A DNA stretch of 64,000 nucleotides from Phytophthora colocasiae (GCA_018806915.1 JAGKQI010000052.1:310001-374000); one strand, 5' to 3'. Shown: positions 21,551-32,260, numbered from the stretch's first letter. Program-made: numbers and translations. Notes: generated by a model from the sequence alone, not told the origin.

Positions 21551-22411
21551 TTAGTTATTGCTGTTGCTGTTGAGCGACTTGCTGAAAATCTTTACGCACT
21601 GCAGTATCAGCTGCCTGTTTCGTTCCTCGGCTTCTTCTCGTGCCCGATGAAGTCGTTCTTCAGCAAGCTTGCTAGCTTGTTCCCGGTCACGCTCAAATGC
21701 TAGCCGATTCTCGTGTTGCTCTCTTTCAAAAGCCAGTCGTTCTGCATGTTGTTGCTGCTGTAGCTGCATCTGTCGATCAAACTGCTCTCGACGCAGCTCT
21801 GTGTCGAGTCGAATGCGTTTATCTTGCCTGTCAACTTCCATTTGGGAGACGCTCTTACGGCGTCCTGTTCTCAACGCTTTAGTTGGTGTTGCCGATGTGC
21901 TGACTGACGTAGTTGACGCCACCGAAGCAGTATCACCGTCGCTCTCCGAAGACGAGCCGCTTGATAGAATACCATCACCTCGGAGAGCGCGACGTGTTAT
22001 AGCCTCAGACACAATTTGAGAAGCGCACAGGTTAGTTTGGGTCTCTTTAGCTTGCTTCTTTGCTTTTTGTGACGTTTTTTCGGCCTTGAAGTCTTTTTCT
22101 AGGGATACGTACTGCCCTACAAGACCGGGTAAGCTATCATAGTAACTCTGCTCGTTTGCTGCATCCTTGGCCTCTTCGATACCACTTCCTACGGCCGCTC
22201 GAATCTCTCCTGCTCGCCAATTCTTCTTCAATAAACGCACACGATCCTGCACCTGCTTGTCGATTACAGCAGCTTTTATAGCCGCACTAACACACTTTGC
22301 AACTTGAACCCATACCGCACCAGCCTCCCCGTACTTGGCAGCGTATGGCTTCTGCTTGATAACCTCGCGCATGAGCTCCTTATCCTTTTCTTCCGAGAAG
22401 CGAATCACCAT
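21551..22411 (-). CDS. Myb/SANT-like DNA-binding protein of the Harbinger element
   Basis: This 286-aa frame starts at ATG 22411. The first roughly 90 residues look like a Myb/SANT-like trihelix module (EEKDKELMREVIKQKP, then VWVQVAKCV and VQDRVRLLKKNWRAGE). A Ser/Thr-rich linker follows, then a long Gln/Glu/Arg-rich coiled coil (about residues 200-275). PIF/Harbinger elements encode such a protein to carry the transposase to the nucleus and to the element ends. The frame is intact even though the transposase is broken, so it could still be expressed. Confidence 0.8.
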   Translation of the reverse strand: MVIRFSEEKDKELMREVIKQKPYAAKYGEAGAVWVQVAKCVSAAIKAAVIDKQVQDRVRLLKKNWRAGEIRAAVGSGIEEAKDAANEQSYYDSLPGLVGQYVSLEKDFKAEKTSQKAKKQAKETQTNLCASQIVSEAITRRALRGDGILSSGSSSESDGDTASVASTTSVSTSATPTKALRTGRRKSVSQMEVDRQDKRIRLDTELRREQFDRQMQLQQQQHAERLAFEREQHENRLAFERDREQASKLAEERLHRAREEAEERNRQLILQCVKIFSKSLNSNSNN

Positions 22412-22611
22412 CGTTTCTCGTTCACTAAATCGTTGCAGCGCTAATCCTAAAATGAGACCTTGCCATATGACCGATAAGTGTTCATCTGTCGGTTGTGCTA
22501 AAGATACATTGAAACCCGGTGAAGTAAGCCATCTGCTGTGGTTGTGGGCGAAACCTACTATGTTATGCTAAAAGCCTCTATTGAGTAACTTTAAAATGAA
22601 ACATAAGGTCA

Positions 22612-22995
22612 ATAAATAACCCTTATTCATTTATCGTTAAATACGATATACCACTTCCTCGAGACGCTGCCAACAGCGACACTCGCAATTCCAGGCTGCA
22701 TTAGAGAAACTGGAGGGGCTTCGAGTGTTTGTGGATCAAAACGGAGGCTACAGACCGCATCCTACGTTCCAGAAGCAGCTCATGGTGAGGATTTACAGTT
22801 CAATGGTCTTATGAACTCACAAATTATTTTCTCTGTACTTCGCAGTACGCTCTGAGCAATTTAGGTGGATCTCCTTGGGAGAGAGGACGACTGCAACTTC
22901 CCAAAAACCCGGAGAATACGTTTGCAGCGGCGGATCTCGAACGCTATGCAAGAGCGAGGTGGGATTCTGTTTTGCACTACATGGTGGGCTCTACA
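22612..22995 (+). pseudogene. Truncated copy of TFIIH p52/Tfb2 gene 5' part
   Basis: The upstream aataaataacccttatt block, part of exon 1 (CTTCCTCGAGACGCTGCC), a fused later part of exon 1 (LEGLRVFVDQNGGYRP), the intron and the start of exon 2 (ALSNLGGSPWERGRL) match the real gene at 43326-44920. The start codon region and about 180 bp of exon 1 are deleted. Homology ends abruptly at the hAT target site at 22995, where PH-domain gene sequence originally began. Confidence 0.9.
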
Positions 22996-23002
22996 GCGAT
23001 GA

Positions 23003-24938
23003 CAGAGGTGGGGAAATACAATTAATTAGGGAAATGCGGTGAGCTCACCCCCGTAGTATTTATTTGCATATCAGCACCTGCAGTAATAGTAACTGGCACA
23101 ATTACTGTGTATTTGCATGGTTATTCCTAGTCAACAGACAAATCCACTAGAGTAGTGACGTTCCACATTGAACGGTTAGCACGGAGGAAGGACAGCATCT
23201 CAAAATTTGCCGCTCGCATGCTACTGCGCTGCGGAGTGAGAATCATCTTGCTCTCTGAAAAGAGACGCTCACACGCATTCGACGTCGGAGGGATCAGGGT
23301 GAGGAGGGCACGGTACCTTGGACCGTGCTCTCCACGGTGCTTCTTGCGACCGGAGGTTAGAACCAACTCTGCATAGCTCTCGAGTCGCTTCCGCTTTGAC
23401 TGTGATGCAGCATCGTGTAGAGCCAGACCTCCTTGTAAAGCAATAGCTTCCTCAACCTCGAACGTCGTCAGAGCATCCACTTCGGCGCTTGTGAGCTTGG
23501 CGTCGTTGATGACCTTGACTACAGCATTCTCAAAACACGGTGAGTGCACGATACGCGCCCCTGGCTTGAGATACTCGGCCATTATTGGGTACTCACCGAG
23601 CATTGAATCAAACAGAAACCGCACTTCGGCCATGTTTGTCTCCGGTCGCTGCAGCCATTTGGTGACGCTCTCAATTTTTTCATATGGTCGAGTAATTCGA
23701 CCAGCTTTCGGTGCGCACCACCTGACGGAACAAGATCCTCAACAGCTTCGACCTTGCGAATTTCGGCGCGAATACGCGTGTAGCGTAACACCATCTGGAA
23801 CGTCGACGACCACCTCGTTGCATTACGCTTCACGGCGTGGAGCTCAGTGTGTTTGGCCAGCTCAGCAGCGTTGTTGGGTCGTCGGAGTTGTGACATCAGG
23901 TTATTAACCTGGTCCAGCACTGGTTCATAACCGGTTAAGAACTTGTTAACTGCTAAGTTGAAGCGATGACTTGAGCAGCCAATCAGCGGACAGCCGAGTT
24001 TTGTTGCCACCGCCTGATTAGTGTTACAGTTGTCGCTGACGATAAAACTCACCATACTGAGTGTCTTGTTGTAAACGGACAGAACCGTGCGCACCAATTC
24101 AATGTGCGCTTCTGCGTCTTGGCTTCCCTCATCAAGCGGCGACACAGCAAGCAGCGGCTGCCGCAAGAGGCCCCCGACCTCGTAGACGGCGAAGACGCCG
24201 ATGTAGTGCATGGTGGCGTGGCTCCTCCCGTCAAACATGATTCCAAACGCACTGCCCATCTCAGCGTCGAGCGCAGCACCAACCTTGGTAGCCACGCCCA
24301 CCATGCATTGACGCAGCGTCTTGGAGCTGATCGGTTTCCACTTCGCCATGGCTCGAGTGGACTCGTTGTCCACCTCACTGATGGGCATGTTCCGATCGAT
24401 GACCCACCGCATCCACTGGTAGCGGTGGGTCGTCTCTTCGGAGACAAACCCGAAGTCCTGTAGTGGGCGCTGTGTGCCGCCGTGCGCCGCCTCAAACTGC
24501 GCGTGGTAGTCGTCATGCTTGCCTGCGAGGTGGCTAATGAGGTTTGTGTACCCCGTCGCAGGAAGCTGCTTTCTGTCCGCACCGCACAGCTTGCAGCGGA
24601 ACATAGCATCCCCTAGGGGCTCATAAAAGTAGGTTGAGATGTCTTTGTTGTTGACCATGCTGGCTTGGGTGTAGGAGGGAGATTGACACAGGGACTTGAA
24701 TGGCGGTCTAGCTGCCAATTTTGAAATGAAAGCTCTCTCGAAACCTCCAAGAAAGGTGAGGAGGACCTCGTGTGCTTCGAATTGGTTGGCGACAAAGCGA
24801 ACAGCTCTCGTGACCAACGAAAACTTGTTGTATAGTATTGTATTGTAATTATTGGACAATATATGTTCTTCCGTAATTCATAATTGATGTTGATAAATTC
24901 AGTAACTATGGTACGGAAATTATTGTTTCCCACCCCTG
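23003..24938 (-). mobile_element. hAT DNA transposon, near full length
   Basis: The 1936-bp element has ends CAGAGGTGGGGAAA and, inverted, CAGGGGTGGGAAA. It is flanked by the exact 8-bp duplication agcgatga (22995-23002 and 24939-24946). It carries one transposase gene on the minus strand, which would be functional but for one frame break. Confidence 0.92.
23127..24658 (-). pseudogene. hAT transposase, single frameshift
   Basis: The frame starts at ATG 24658. A BED-type zinc finger comes first (FRCKLCGADR ... HLAGKH). The RNase-H-like core follows, with Asp in IMFDGRSHA and in FIVSDNCNTN. The C-terminal hATC dimerisation region contains PPTSNACERLFS and a FEMLSFLRANRSMW end at 23127. The two halves are in different frames, and the switch falls at a run of six A (plus-strand T, about 23672-23677). 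One missing base there is enough to explain it. Whether this is mutation or a homopolymer error cannot be told from one copy. Confidence 0.85.
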
Positions 24939-24946
24939 AGCGATGA

Positions 24947-25733
24947 GAAGCGAAGCACATTCCAATTGAGTTCAACTGCAGCCGCTGCAGGGTTTCCCAT
25001 GGCCAAGAAGAAAGAATTAACGGCAGTCGTTATGCGTGGCTGGCTGCAGAAGCGCAAGGGCCTCGTTCTTAAGCGTTGGAAGCCGTACTACTGCCTTTTC
25101 AAGAGTGATGACAGTCTTTGTCTATATGCTAGCGAGGACACGATCAACGGGAAACTGGAACAGCGGTATCAGGTTCTACGCGTCGTGCTGACGGACAAGA
25201 ACGACTCGTTCCACATTATCGGCGTGGATGTGGATGGAGCTCCACGTCGAGAAGAGTTCCGAGCTTCCGTTTCTCCAGAATGGAACAGTTGGTTCCAGGT
25301 CCTCGGTAAATTCTTTGATACGTCGTCTATGGAGCAAGCTTTCGTTCGAAAACCGGAGCTCACGTTTGCTAAGACGTTCAATGAAGCAGAAGAAGACGAT
25401 TGGGTCAATGACAATAGCGATATCGATCCAGTGTCTACCACCAAACACACCCAGCCTTTCGACGAGCGACGCAGTTATTTCGGCCAACGGAAGCAGTCAA
25501 TAGCAGCGGTTCGCGCCTCATTTGACGGTAGTGGGGATGATAAGACGTCGACAGTCTCTTCGTCTTCCGTACCCAGTGTCGGGGTCAGTACTGAAACATC
25601 GTCAAAGGTTGGTAACCAAAAACTATCCGACTGCCCCATGATCGAGCGGAGAAGTCAAGGGACAGTGCCGATTCTAGAGATCCGAGGGTCTGAGTCTATG
25701 CAGACAGCAGCCGGTTTCTCCTGGACTAAGTAG
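24947..25733 (+). pseudogene. 5'-truncated duplicate of PH-domain gene
   Basis: Near-identical to the last roughly 255 codons of the PH-domain gene at 12996-14282, including the whole PH domain and the stop. The first roughly 165 codons and the promoter are missing. An internal Met (MAKKKELTAVV) could start a shorter PH protein, but no promoter is evident because TFIIH-derived sequence and a hAT element lie directly upstream. Confidence 0.85.
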
Positions 25734-25831
25734 AATTCCTGTAGATACAAGCTCTAATAAACGGAAAACTTGAATTTTGCTGCTCGTGTATTCACTGTGG
25801 AATTACAGCCAGCAAGTCTCCTTTGCAACAT

Positions 25832-26385
25832 TTAAAATGGCCATGCCTTGTCGAGGTGGGCCTCATAGTGTTCGTCATTGAACAGGACTTCCACATCCTC
25901 AAAGGACGCACTGTTGTTGAGAGCTACCCGAGCCGCATCAGTCAATTGCTCCCACATGATCAAGCTTTGGTATTCGCCATCCCAGCGTGCAAAGCTCAGA
26001 CCGCCCGCCATGTTCTTGAATCGGAGATTCGTGCTGGACCCTTGGGTGTAACTGTAATACCTGCGATAATGCCTGGTGACCTCACGTTGGGAGCCGACAA
26101 AATTCGAATTGTACATCTGCCGTTGCTTGTAATACTTCGTGTCGGACGTGGACATTGAGACACCAACGATCGTAGGTGTCTCCAACTCCGGGTTGTCGAT
26201 CCACACAACCACGTTCTTCCAGTCGTGGCGCCTTGAAGGGAATCCCAGCCAGTTGAACCCTTTCGGGAAGTACCAGGAGTACATGATGGCCCACACGTCC
26301 TTGTACAGTACCATCCAGCTCGCCCGTACACCTGAGCTCCCTTTAGCGCATACTTGCACCCATCGTTTCAATTTGTCCCCTTGAG
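25832..26385 (-). pseudogene. NLP copy e, C-terminal part, split by a gypsy element
   Basis: Duplicate of NLP copy c with SRRHDWK in the central motif. It carries the same 5-nt insertion frameshift and in addition an in-frame stop in the GTN segment near 26371. The sequence is cut at 26385 by the retrotransposon at 26386-31508 and resumes at 31509. The 4-bp tgag at 26382-26385 is repeated at 31509-31512. Confidence 0.88.
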
Positions 26386-26679
26386 TGTAGCGCCGGTGGA
26401 GCAGGAGTGAAGCCAGCCGCCGCATCTACGTCAAGGCTGGTGCCAGGACGGCCGACATGAAGGTACCGACACCTTGAACCGCGTCATCTGGAAACTACAT
26501 AATCTACGTGTGAGCCGCATCATCGCGGCAACTTCATAATCAAGAACATTGGTTGGTGGTGAGCAGGCCACGAAGCTCGCCACCTTTGAGGACAGGAGAA
26601 GTAGGAGATAGGAACAGGATTTCTCGTGCTTTAATGAACTCACTTCGCAATTTAAGTTCAAGCGCTTATACAGGCTACA
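26386..26679 (+). repeat. 5' LTR of gypsy element 1
   Basis: 294 bp, TG...CA ends, matched by 31215-31508. Confidence 0.95.
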
Positions 26680-26704
26680 TTGTTAACAATAGCTACCTGA
26701 GACG

Positions 26705-29700
26705 ATGGTGGGCTTCGGTTCGGTGGATCAAGATGGTGACATTGAGATGACAGTGCCCCAGCCGATTTTTGAGTTTGTCAAGGCCCCGAAGCTGACAGCG
26801 TGGAGCCAACCGGCATTGGTGAGGTTCCTACGTGAGCGTCGTCAGTATTTGAGCAAGGTTCGAGAGCGATGCATGGTCACCGGCGAAGACGAAAACAATG
26901 TGACTTTCAGCATCAAGAGCTCTGTCGAGCCGCAGATCCTTGAGCATCTAGCACACTACGTGCTGCGGACTCCGATTACTGATGTAACGGAAGAGGCATT
27001 GAAGTCCGAGATGGAGAGGAAGGCCGGGAACATGATGAATGATCACGTTCCCGATGTGGCGAAACTGTTCGCTGAAGGATTGAAGATGGACCTGCGTGAG
27101 CCCGACATTGAGGCTCGTGTGTCCAAGTACTTTATGGACTTCGACAGGCTTGTGGAGGATCAGGGTCTGGCGACATGGGTGGGTCGTGGCGAGGCCATTG
27201 GCATTGCTGGTCGTCAGCGAATGAAAACTCGCTGCAAGCTGCTGGTCGACAACTTGCTGCCTGAAGTGTTGAGGATCGACGTCGAGCGTTTGGTCAACAT
27301 GACTCATCGAGGTGCCAAGGCGGATGATGTGCAGCTGTACGACGTGATAGTCGAGCGTGCTGTTCGTCAACATCATTACCACCTCATTCAGGCGGAAACT
27401 AAAAAAACAGTTCAAGGTCAGGTCAGGACTAAAAAAGGCCAGAGTGATGGTAATCGCAAAAGCGATACACCAAGGGACGCCGCGAAGACCAATGAAGGGG
27501 GAACGGCGAAAGAGAAGACAGCTCGCCCGCCTCCTAGAGATGGTTGTCTGATCTGCAAGGGCCCCCATCGTGCTGCGGAGTGCCCAACAGCAGCGAGCGA
27601 GCAGAAGGACGAGGCGCGGCGGACACTTGCAGCTCGTAGGGCTGAACGGCTGAAACATGTTGGTATTGGAACGTCGAATGGGCCTAGTGTGACGATTAAT
27701 GGCGTGTTAGATGTGCCGTTCTGTGCTGACTCTGGGGCGGAGAGTAATATCCTCTCACGCAGTATGGTTGATGAGCTGTGTACACTTGACAGCACCGTCG
27801 AGTTGGTCAAGCTGGATCCTCCCACTGTGGTGAAGGTTGCTGGTGGTGCAACTATGCAGTGTCGAGACCGTGTTGAGGCTGATCTGCGCATCAGTACCGC
27901 GGCAGGACCATTGAATATCTCACGCGTGGGGTGCTTGGTGCTCGACGGCGATGAAGACGAGTTCTTGCTTGGTCGAGCGACCATGAAGGACATTGGAATC
28001 GATGTGAACGGTCTCTTGGAGCAGCTCGCCGGCGGTGCCAGCGTTGCAGAAGCAGATAAGGATGACGTTACAGAACATGAACCAGAGCTCGGGTTTAATG
28101 ACGAGCAAGAGGAAATTCACGTGGTCGTTGACAAGCTCGTGGATGAAGCTGTTGGGGCCGGATTCGAACCGGAACTAGCCGATGATCTTCGTGTACTGGT
28201 ACATGAGTACGAGGATGTGTGGCGGCTACGAATTGGTGCCGATGAGCCTGCCAGGGTTGAGCCAATGCGTATCACATTGCGTCCAGACGCACAACCTTAT
28301 CGCAGTGGTGTTCGGAAATACCCAGACATGCAGCGCGCTTTCTTGCGAACTTACGTGCAGGAGCTGCTGGACAATGGCCTAGTACGCCGAAACAATAGCA
28401 GCAGGTGGGCTTGTGCTGCTTTACCTGTTCGCAAGGCCGGCGGTGATGGATTTCGCATAACCGTGGATTATCGGCCCGTGAATAAGTTGACGGTTCCCTT
28501 GGCAGGGGCCACACCGAATTTGACTGCTGTGACGCAAAGTGTTCGTGGTGCTTATGGATTTGGCCAGTTCGATCTATTCAAAGGTTTCTGGCAGCTTCCT
28601 TTGATGGAGGAGTGCCAAGAACTGCTAAGTTTCGTGACGGAGGATGGAGTGTTCACTCCTTTGCGCGTCCCGCAGGGCGCAAGCGACTCAGCGATGCATT
28701 TCCAGCTTCAGATGCATGAGTGTTTCCGAGAAATGTTGTACGATTCGGTGCTAGTGTGGATTGACGACGTGTTGCTGTTTTCCACAAGCCCAGCTGAGTT
28801 TTTGACAAAATTGCGCGTGTTCTTTCAGATTCTGCGTCAACGGAATTTAAAGCTCAACGCCAAGAAGTGTACACTTTTTGCGCCGAAGGTTATCTGGTGC
28901 GGTAAGATCGATGGGGAGGGAGTGCAACATGATCCTGCGAGACTTGAAACGCTCCGGGATATGCCACTTCCACCGACAGCAGCGGCACTTCAGACGTTTC
29001 TGTGTGCTGTCAACTGGTTAAGAGATTCGATGGTAGACTATGCACGCACCGTTGGTCCGCTTCAGGCTAAGCTGGAAAAGGTGATGGCGACCCGAGGTCG
29101 CCGCAAGTCTCAGCTGGCCGGTGTAGACCTGAGTTGGTCGAAGGAGGATGAAGATGCATTCCAGGTGGTACTTGAGCTTTTGGCTACATCAACCAAGCAG
29201 TATTTCGCCGACGCTGAAGCTCACGTTTGCATGTTCTCCGATGCATCAGCTCGAGGGTGGTCGGTAATACTTACCCAGGTTTCGGACTGGGATGACGCCA
29301 AGCCGGTGACAGAGCAAGCACATCAGCTGATGGTGTGTCGTGGTGGTCTGTTCAAGGGAGCTCAGAAGAATTGGTCCACCGTGGAACAGGAGGCGTATCC
29401 CATCGTGCGGGCCTGCACCGACCTGGCATACCTACTCGAGCGTGAGCTGGGAGTTCGTATCTACTGCGATCACGCTAACTTGATCCAGATCTTTGCTCCA
29501 GGCAAGGAGCTGAAACAGCATGTACGTGGAAAACTCCAGCGCTGGGCTCTCAAGATGGTCGGGATCCGCTACGAGATTGAACACATCAAGGGTGAAGATA
29601 ATCTGTGGGCGGATATGGTCTCTCGGTGGGGTCAACGCGACACAGAGCTTGCGGATAAGCCTACTGTGGTGAAGCGTGTGACGACGAGAAGTATGCAGCA

Positions 29701-31189
29701 AACATCCGTGCTGCGGCCTTTGCAGGATGAGTCATTTGCGTGGCCATCTGAGGCTGCCATTAGTCAAGAGCAGCAACGGTGTCGGGCCGATGCGCCAACA
29801 TCGGCGGATGAGGATGGCATGTTCCGCGTCGATGGCAAACTTTGGATTCCGGGTGACGCCGAGGAACTGTTGCAACGTATTTTCGTGGTGGCACATTGCG
29901 GCATACAAGGACATCGTGGTGCTGATGTTATGCTTAGCGCAGTACGACAGCGTTTCAGCGTCGTACGACTGCGTCCTGCCGTGGATCGGTTCGTCCGTGC
30001 ATGCCTATTGTGCAAGCATGTCAAAGGAGGGCAGCTAATTCAGCGACCGTGGGGACCGACGTCGACAGCATCGCAGCGTAACCAGTGCCTCCACGTCGAC
30101 TACATCTACCTCGGGGCCAGCTATGGGAACGACTGCAACTATGTTCTAGTCCTCAAGGATGAGCTAACTCACTATTGCGAGTTGGTGCCGGCAGACACGC
30201 CGACCAGCACAGTGGCCGCGACTGCAATTCTGGACTGGTACAAGAGGTTCGGGCTGCCCAAGGAGTGGATCTCAGATAACGGGTCTCATTTCAAGGCCCA
30301 GGTGATGGAGGAGCTTGCAGAGCGTCTCACAGCATCCCAGAAATTCGTGCCTGTGTACACCCCATGGGTGAACGGCACAGTGGAACGTGTCAACAGAGAC
30401 TTACTTCAAGTTCTACGGGTGATGTTGCTTGAGTTGCAACTTAACACACGCAACTGGCACTACCTTCTGCCTGTCATTCAGGCAAATTTGAACCATTCCG
30501 GCGTTGAATCTCTTGGAGGCCATGCTCCAGTGGAGTTGTTTGCTGGTCTACCAGCGGCTTCGCAGCTGGACAGTGTTGTGGTTCCTGTAGATGGAATCCC
30601 CCGCGTGGTATCGATGGACCCAGCGCAGATCGAGCAGCAGATCGAGCAACTGCGAGTGCACCTCCGGGAGTTGCACACTGAGGTGACCGACCGGAAGGAG
30701 CGGAAGCGTCTTGCCAATATGGCTCGCGCTAGTGGGCGTACATGCAATTTCGTCTGCGGAGACTTTGTGTTGTGGTCTCGAGTAGACAAGCGGCTTCAAG
30801 GGAACAAACTGCTGGTTCGTTGGGTTGGACCGTTCCGCATTACGGACGTACTATCGCACTCATTCATGGTGCAGCACCTGTTGACTGGTGATGTTTTCGA
30901 AGTGCACGGGTCTCGCTTGAAACACTACAGCGATGTAACCCTGGATGTCACTGAGGAACTGCGCCAGCACATCGGTAGCCAAGGAATTGTCCTGGGCGTG
31001 CGTGCGATTGAGCAGCACCGCTATCACGAACCGGCGGCCGAATGGCAGCTGTACGTTGCCTGGCGTGGACTGGAGGACAGTGAAAACTCCTGGGAGCCGT
31101 TTGCCTCTATCTACGCTGATGTCCCCACGCTAGTCCGTGCCTACGTTGACACCGGCGGGCACGCCGAGCTACAAGAACTACTTCACTAG
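26705..31189 (+). CDS. Gag-Pol polyprotein with chromodomain, gypsy element 1
   Basis: A single 1494-aa frame. Gag is followed by a zinc knuckle CLICKGPHRAAEC (about residues 281-293). An aspartic protease has FCADSGAES (Asp about 342). Reverse transcriptase has GQFDLFKGFWQL and the catalytic VWIDDVLLF (about 685-693). RNase H has MFSDASARGWS (about 844). Integrase has an HHCC zinc finger (HCGIQGHRG ... CLLCKHVKGG, from about 1063) and D,D,E residues in HVDYIY, SDNGSHF and NGTVERVNRD. A C-terminal chromodomain-like module has YVAWRGLEDSENSWEP (about 1440-1490). All catalytic motifs are intact, so the element may be active. Gag and pol are fused without a frameshift, unlike element 2. Confidence 0.95.
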   Translation: MVGFGSVDQDGDIEMTVPQPIFEFVKAPKLTAWSQPALVRFLRERRQYLSKVRERCMVTGEDENNVTFSIKSSVEPQILEHLAHYVLRTPITDVTEEALKSEMERKAGNMMNDHVPDVAKLFAEGLKMDLREPDIEARVSKYFMDFDRLVEDQGLATWVGRGEAIGIAGRQRMKTRCKLLVDNLLPEVLRIDVERLVNMTHRGAKADDVQLYDVIVERAVRQHHYHLIQAETKKTVQGQVRTKKGQSDGNRKSDTPRDAAKTNEGGTAKEKTARPPPRDGCLICKGPHRAAECPTAASEQKDEARRTLAARRAERLKHVGIGTSNGPSVTINGVLDVPFCADSGAESNILSRSMVDELCTLDSTVELVKLDPPTVVKVAGGATMQCRDRVEADLRISTAAGPLNISRVGCLVLDGDEDEFLLGRATMKDIGIDVNGLLEQLAGGASVAEADKDDVTEHEPELGFNDEQEEIHVVVDKLVDEAVGAGFEPELADDLRVLVHEYEDVWRLRIGADEPARVEPMRITLRPDAQPYRSGVRKYPDMQRAFLRTYVQELLDNGLVRRNNSSRWACAALPVRKAGGDGFRITVDYRPVNKLTVPLAGATPNLTAVTQSVRGAYGFGQFDLFKGFWQLPLMEECQELLSFVTEDGVFTPLRVPQGASDSAMHFQLQMHECFREMLYDSVLVWIDDVLLFSTSPAEFLTKLRVFFQILRQRNLKLNAKKCTLFAPKVIWCGKIDGEGVQHDPARLETLRDMPLPPTAAALQTFLCAVNWLRDSMVDYARTVGPLQAKLEKVMATRGRRKSQLAGVDLSWSKEDEDAFQVVLELLATSTKQYFADAEAHVCMFSDASARGWSVILTQVSDWDDAKPVTEQAHQLMVCRGGLFKGAQKNWSTVEQEAYPIVRACTDLAYLLERELGVRIYCDHANLIQIFAPGKELKQHVRGKLQRWALKMVGIRYEIEHIKGEDNLWADMVSRWGQRDTELADKPTVVKRVTTRSMQQTSVLRPLQDESFAWPSEAAISQEQQRCRADAPTSADEDGMFRVDGKLWIPGDAEELLQRIFVVAHCGIQGHRGADVMLSAVRQRFSVVRLRPAVDRFVRACLLCKHVKGGQLIQRPWGPTSTASQRNQCLHVDYIYLGASYGNDCNYVLVLKDELTHYCELVPADTPTSTVAATAILDWYKRFGLPKEWISDNGSHFKAQVMEELAERLTASQKFVPVYTPWVNGTVERVNRDLLQVLRVMLLELQLNTRNWHYLLPVIQANLNHSGVESLGGHAPVELFAGLPAASQLDSVVVPVDGIPRVVSMDPAQIEQQIEQLRVHLRELHTEVTDRKERKRLANMARASGRTCNFVCGDFVLWSRVDKRLQGNKLLVRWVGPFRITDVLSHSFMVQHLLTGDVFEVHGSRLKHYSDVTLDVTEELRQHIGSQGIVLGVRAIEQHRYHEPAAEWQLYVAWRGLEDSENSWEPFASIYADVPTLVRAYVDTGGHAELQELLH

Positions 31190-31214
31190 CTGCGGCAGCA
31201 GACTTCGGGGGCAG

Positions 31215-31508
31215 TGTAGCGCCGGTGGAGCAGGAGTGAAGCCAGCCGCCGCATCTACGTCAAGGCTGGTGCCAGGACGGCCGACATGAAGGTACCGACA
31301 CCTTGAACCGCGTCATCTGGAAACTACATAATCTACGTGTGAGCCGCATCATCGCGGCAACTTCATAATCAAGAACATTGGTTGGTGGTGAGCAGGCCAC
31401 GAAGCTCGCCACCTTTGAGGACAGGAGAAGTAGGAGATAAGAACAGGATTTCTCGTGCTTTAATGAACTCACTTCGCAATTTAAGTTCAAGCGCTTATAC
31501 AGGCTACA
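31215..31508 (+). repeat. 3' LTR of gypsy element 1
   Basis: 294 bp, nearly identical to 26386-26679; preceded by the purine tract cgggggcag. Confidence 0.95.
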
Positions 31509-31731
31509 TGAGCCCACCAGTGATCTCACCGGCAGCATTCACGGCAGGAAAGGGGACGCACAACCTTCCGTCTCTTGCTGTGTACAGCTGGGGCTGGAAC
31601 TTGATAGCAGCTTTTTCGGAGACGGTAATCGGTTCATGTTGAGGAAAAGGCTCGACCTTGTCGTGGTCGATGGCCGCAGACGAACCAGCTAGAGTCAAAA
31701 AGACAGTCACAGCAAGAAGTTGTAGATTCAT
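31509..31731 (-). pseudogene. NLP copy e, N-terminal part
   Basis: The ATG at 31731 opens a signal peptide (LTLAGSSAA at its end) and the first roughly 50 mature residues, up to NAAGEITGG. The frame is then cut by the 3' LTR. This is the upstream half of the copy whose remainder is 25832-26385. This half has no internal defect, so the gene was already broken in its second half before the retrotransposon arrived. Confidence 0.88.
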
Positions 31732-32260
31732 CTCGGAGAAGAAGTGAGGAAATGCAGCGCATGGCGTAGCCGGCGTGATCACACGCACTGCTTGCCAAGT
31801 TGGCAAGCAGTGCTTGCCGACACTGTAGCCTACAGTCTGTAGGTAAAACAAGTTTTGCCGTCTCGCTAAGATGTAGATTAAGATGGGCTTCCTACTTACT
31901 ACGGTAGTACACTATCAGACTGACATGCACTTCTTAAAGTCGATCCATTCTCGGAATTGTTGATGCCTCCCGCAACGCACCGTGGCGAACGTCATCATGA
32001 ATACACCTCGAAACGAGTCTTCTTGGACTACAGATACCGCTGAGAAACTGGCGGATGCAATCATCAAATACATCGTCCAAAGCGATAGGAGTAACTTATC
32101 ATTTTAAAGAGGGGGGATTTCTAATTTGATGTACATACACATGGCACCTCTGAAAATCAGTTTTCTGTACGGAAATTATACACTCTCGCAGTTGAAAAGT
32201 TGACGCCAGTTTCTCAGCGGTATCTGTACACCCGCCACTTTCTCTTTCATCGACTCGAGA
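31732..32260. other. Intergenic stretch with a short perfect hairpin
   Basis: No gene is seen. A perfect 13-bp inverted repeat with a 1-base loop, cactgcttgccaa / ttggcaagcagtg, lies at 31786-31812. A 36-codon frame from about 31999 (MNTPRNESSWTTDTAEKLAD at its start) is unassigned. Confidence 0.45.

Larger units (their letters stand above)
19373..22506. mobile_element. PIF/Harbinger-type DNA transposon
   Basis: Two convergent genes lie inside: a DDE transposase (plus) and a Myb/SANT-like DNA-binding protein (minus). This is the two-gene arrangement typical of PIF/Harbinger elements. The suggested ends share TCTTTAGCA-AAC at the left (about 19373) and its inverse at the right (about 22506), roughly 22 imperfect bp. 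The target-site duplication could not be fixed. The element is disabled by an internal hAT-type insertion and a frame break in the transposase. Confidence 0.7.
26386..31508 (+). mobile_element. Ty3/gypsy chromovirus-type LTR retrotransposon 1
   Basis: The 5123-bp element has 294-bp LTRs (26386-26679 and 31215-31508) that start TGTAG and end CTACA. I see one difference between them (26610 region, aggagatagg versus aggagataag), so insertion is recent. A 4-bp duplication, tgag, flanks it. A purine tract, cgggggcag, precedes the 3' LTR. No ordinary tRNA primer-binding site follows the 5' LTR; the palindrome ttgttaacaa (26680-26689) sits there instead. It has one gag-pol frame and is inserted in NLP copy e. 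Confidence 0.95.

Noticed and set aside
26948..27658. 236-codon minus-strand frame in the gypsy element
   Set aside because: Antisense of gag and zinc knuckle; no separate signal.
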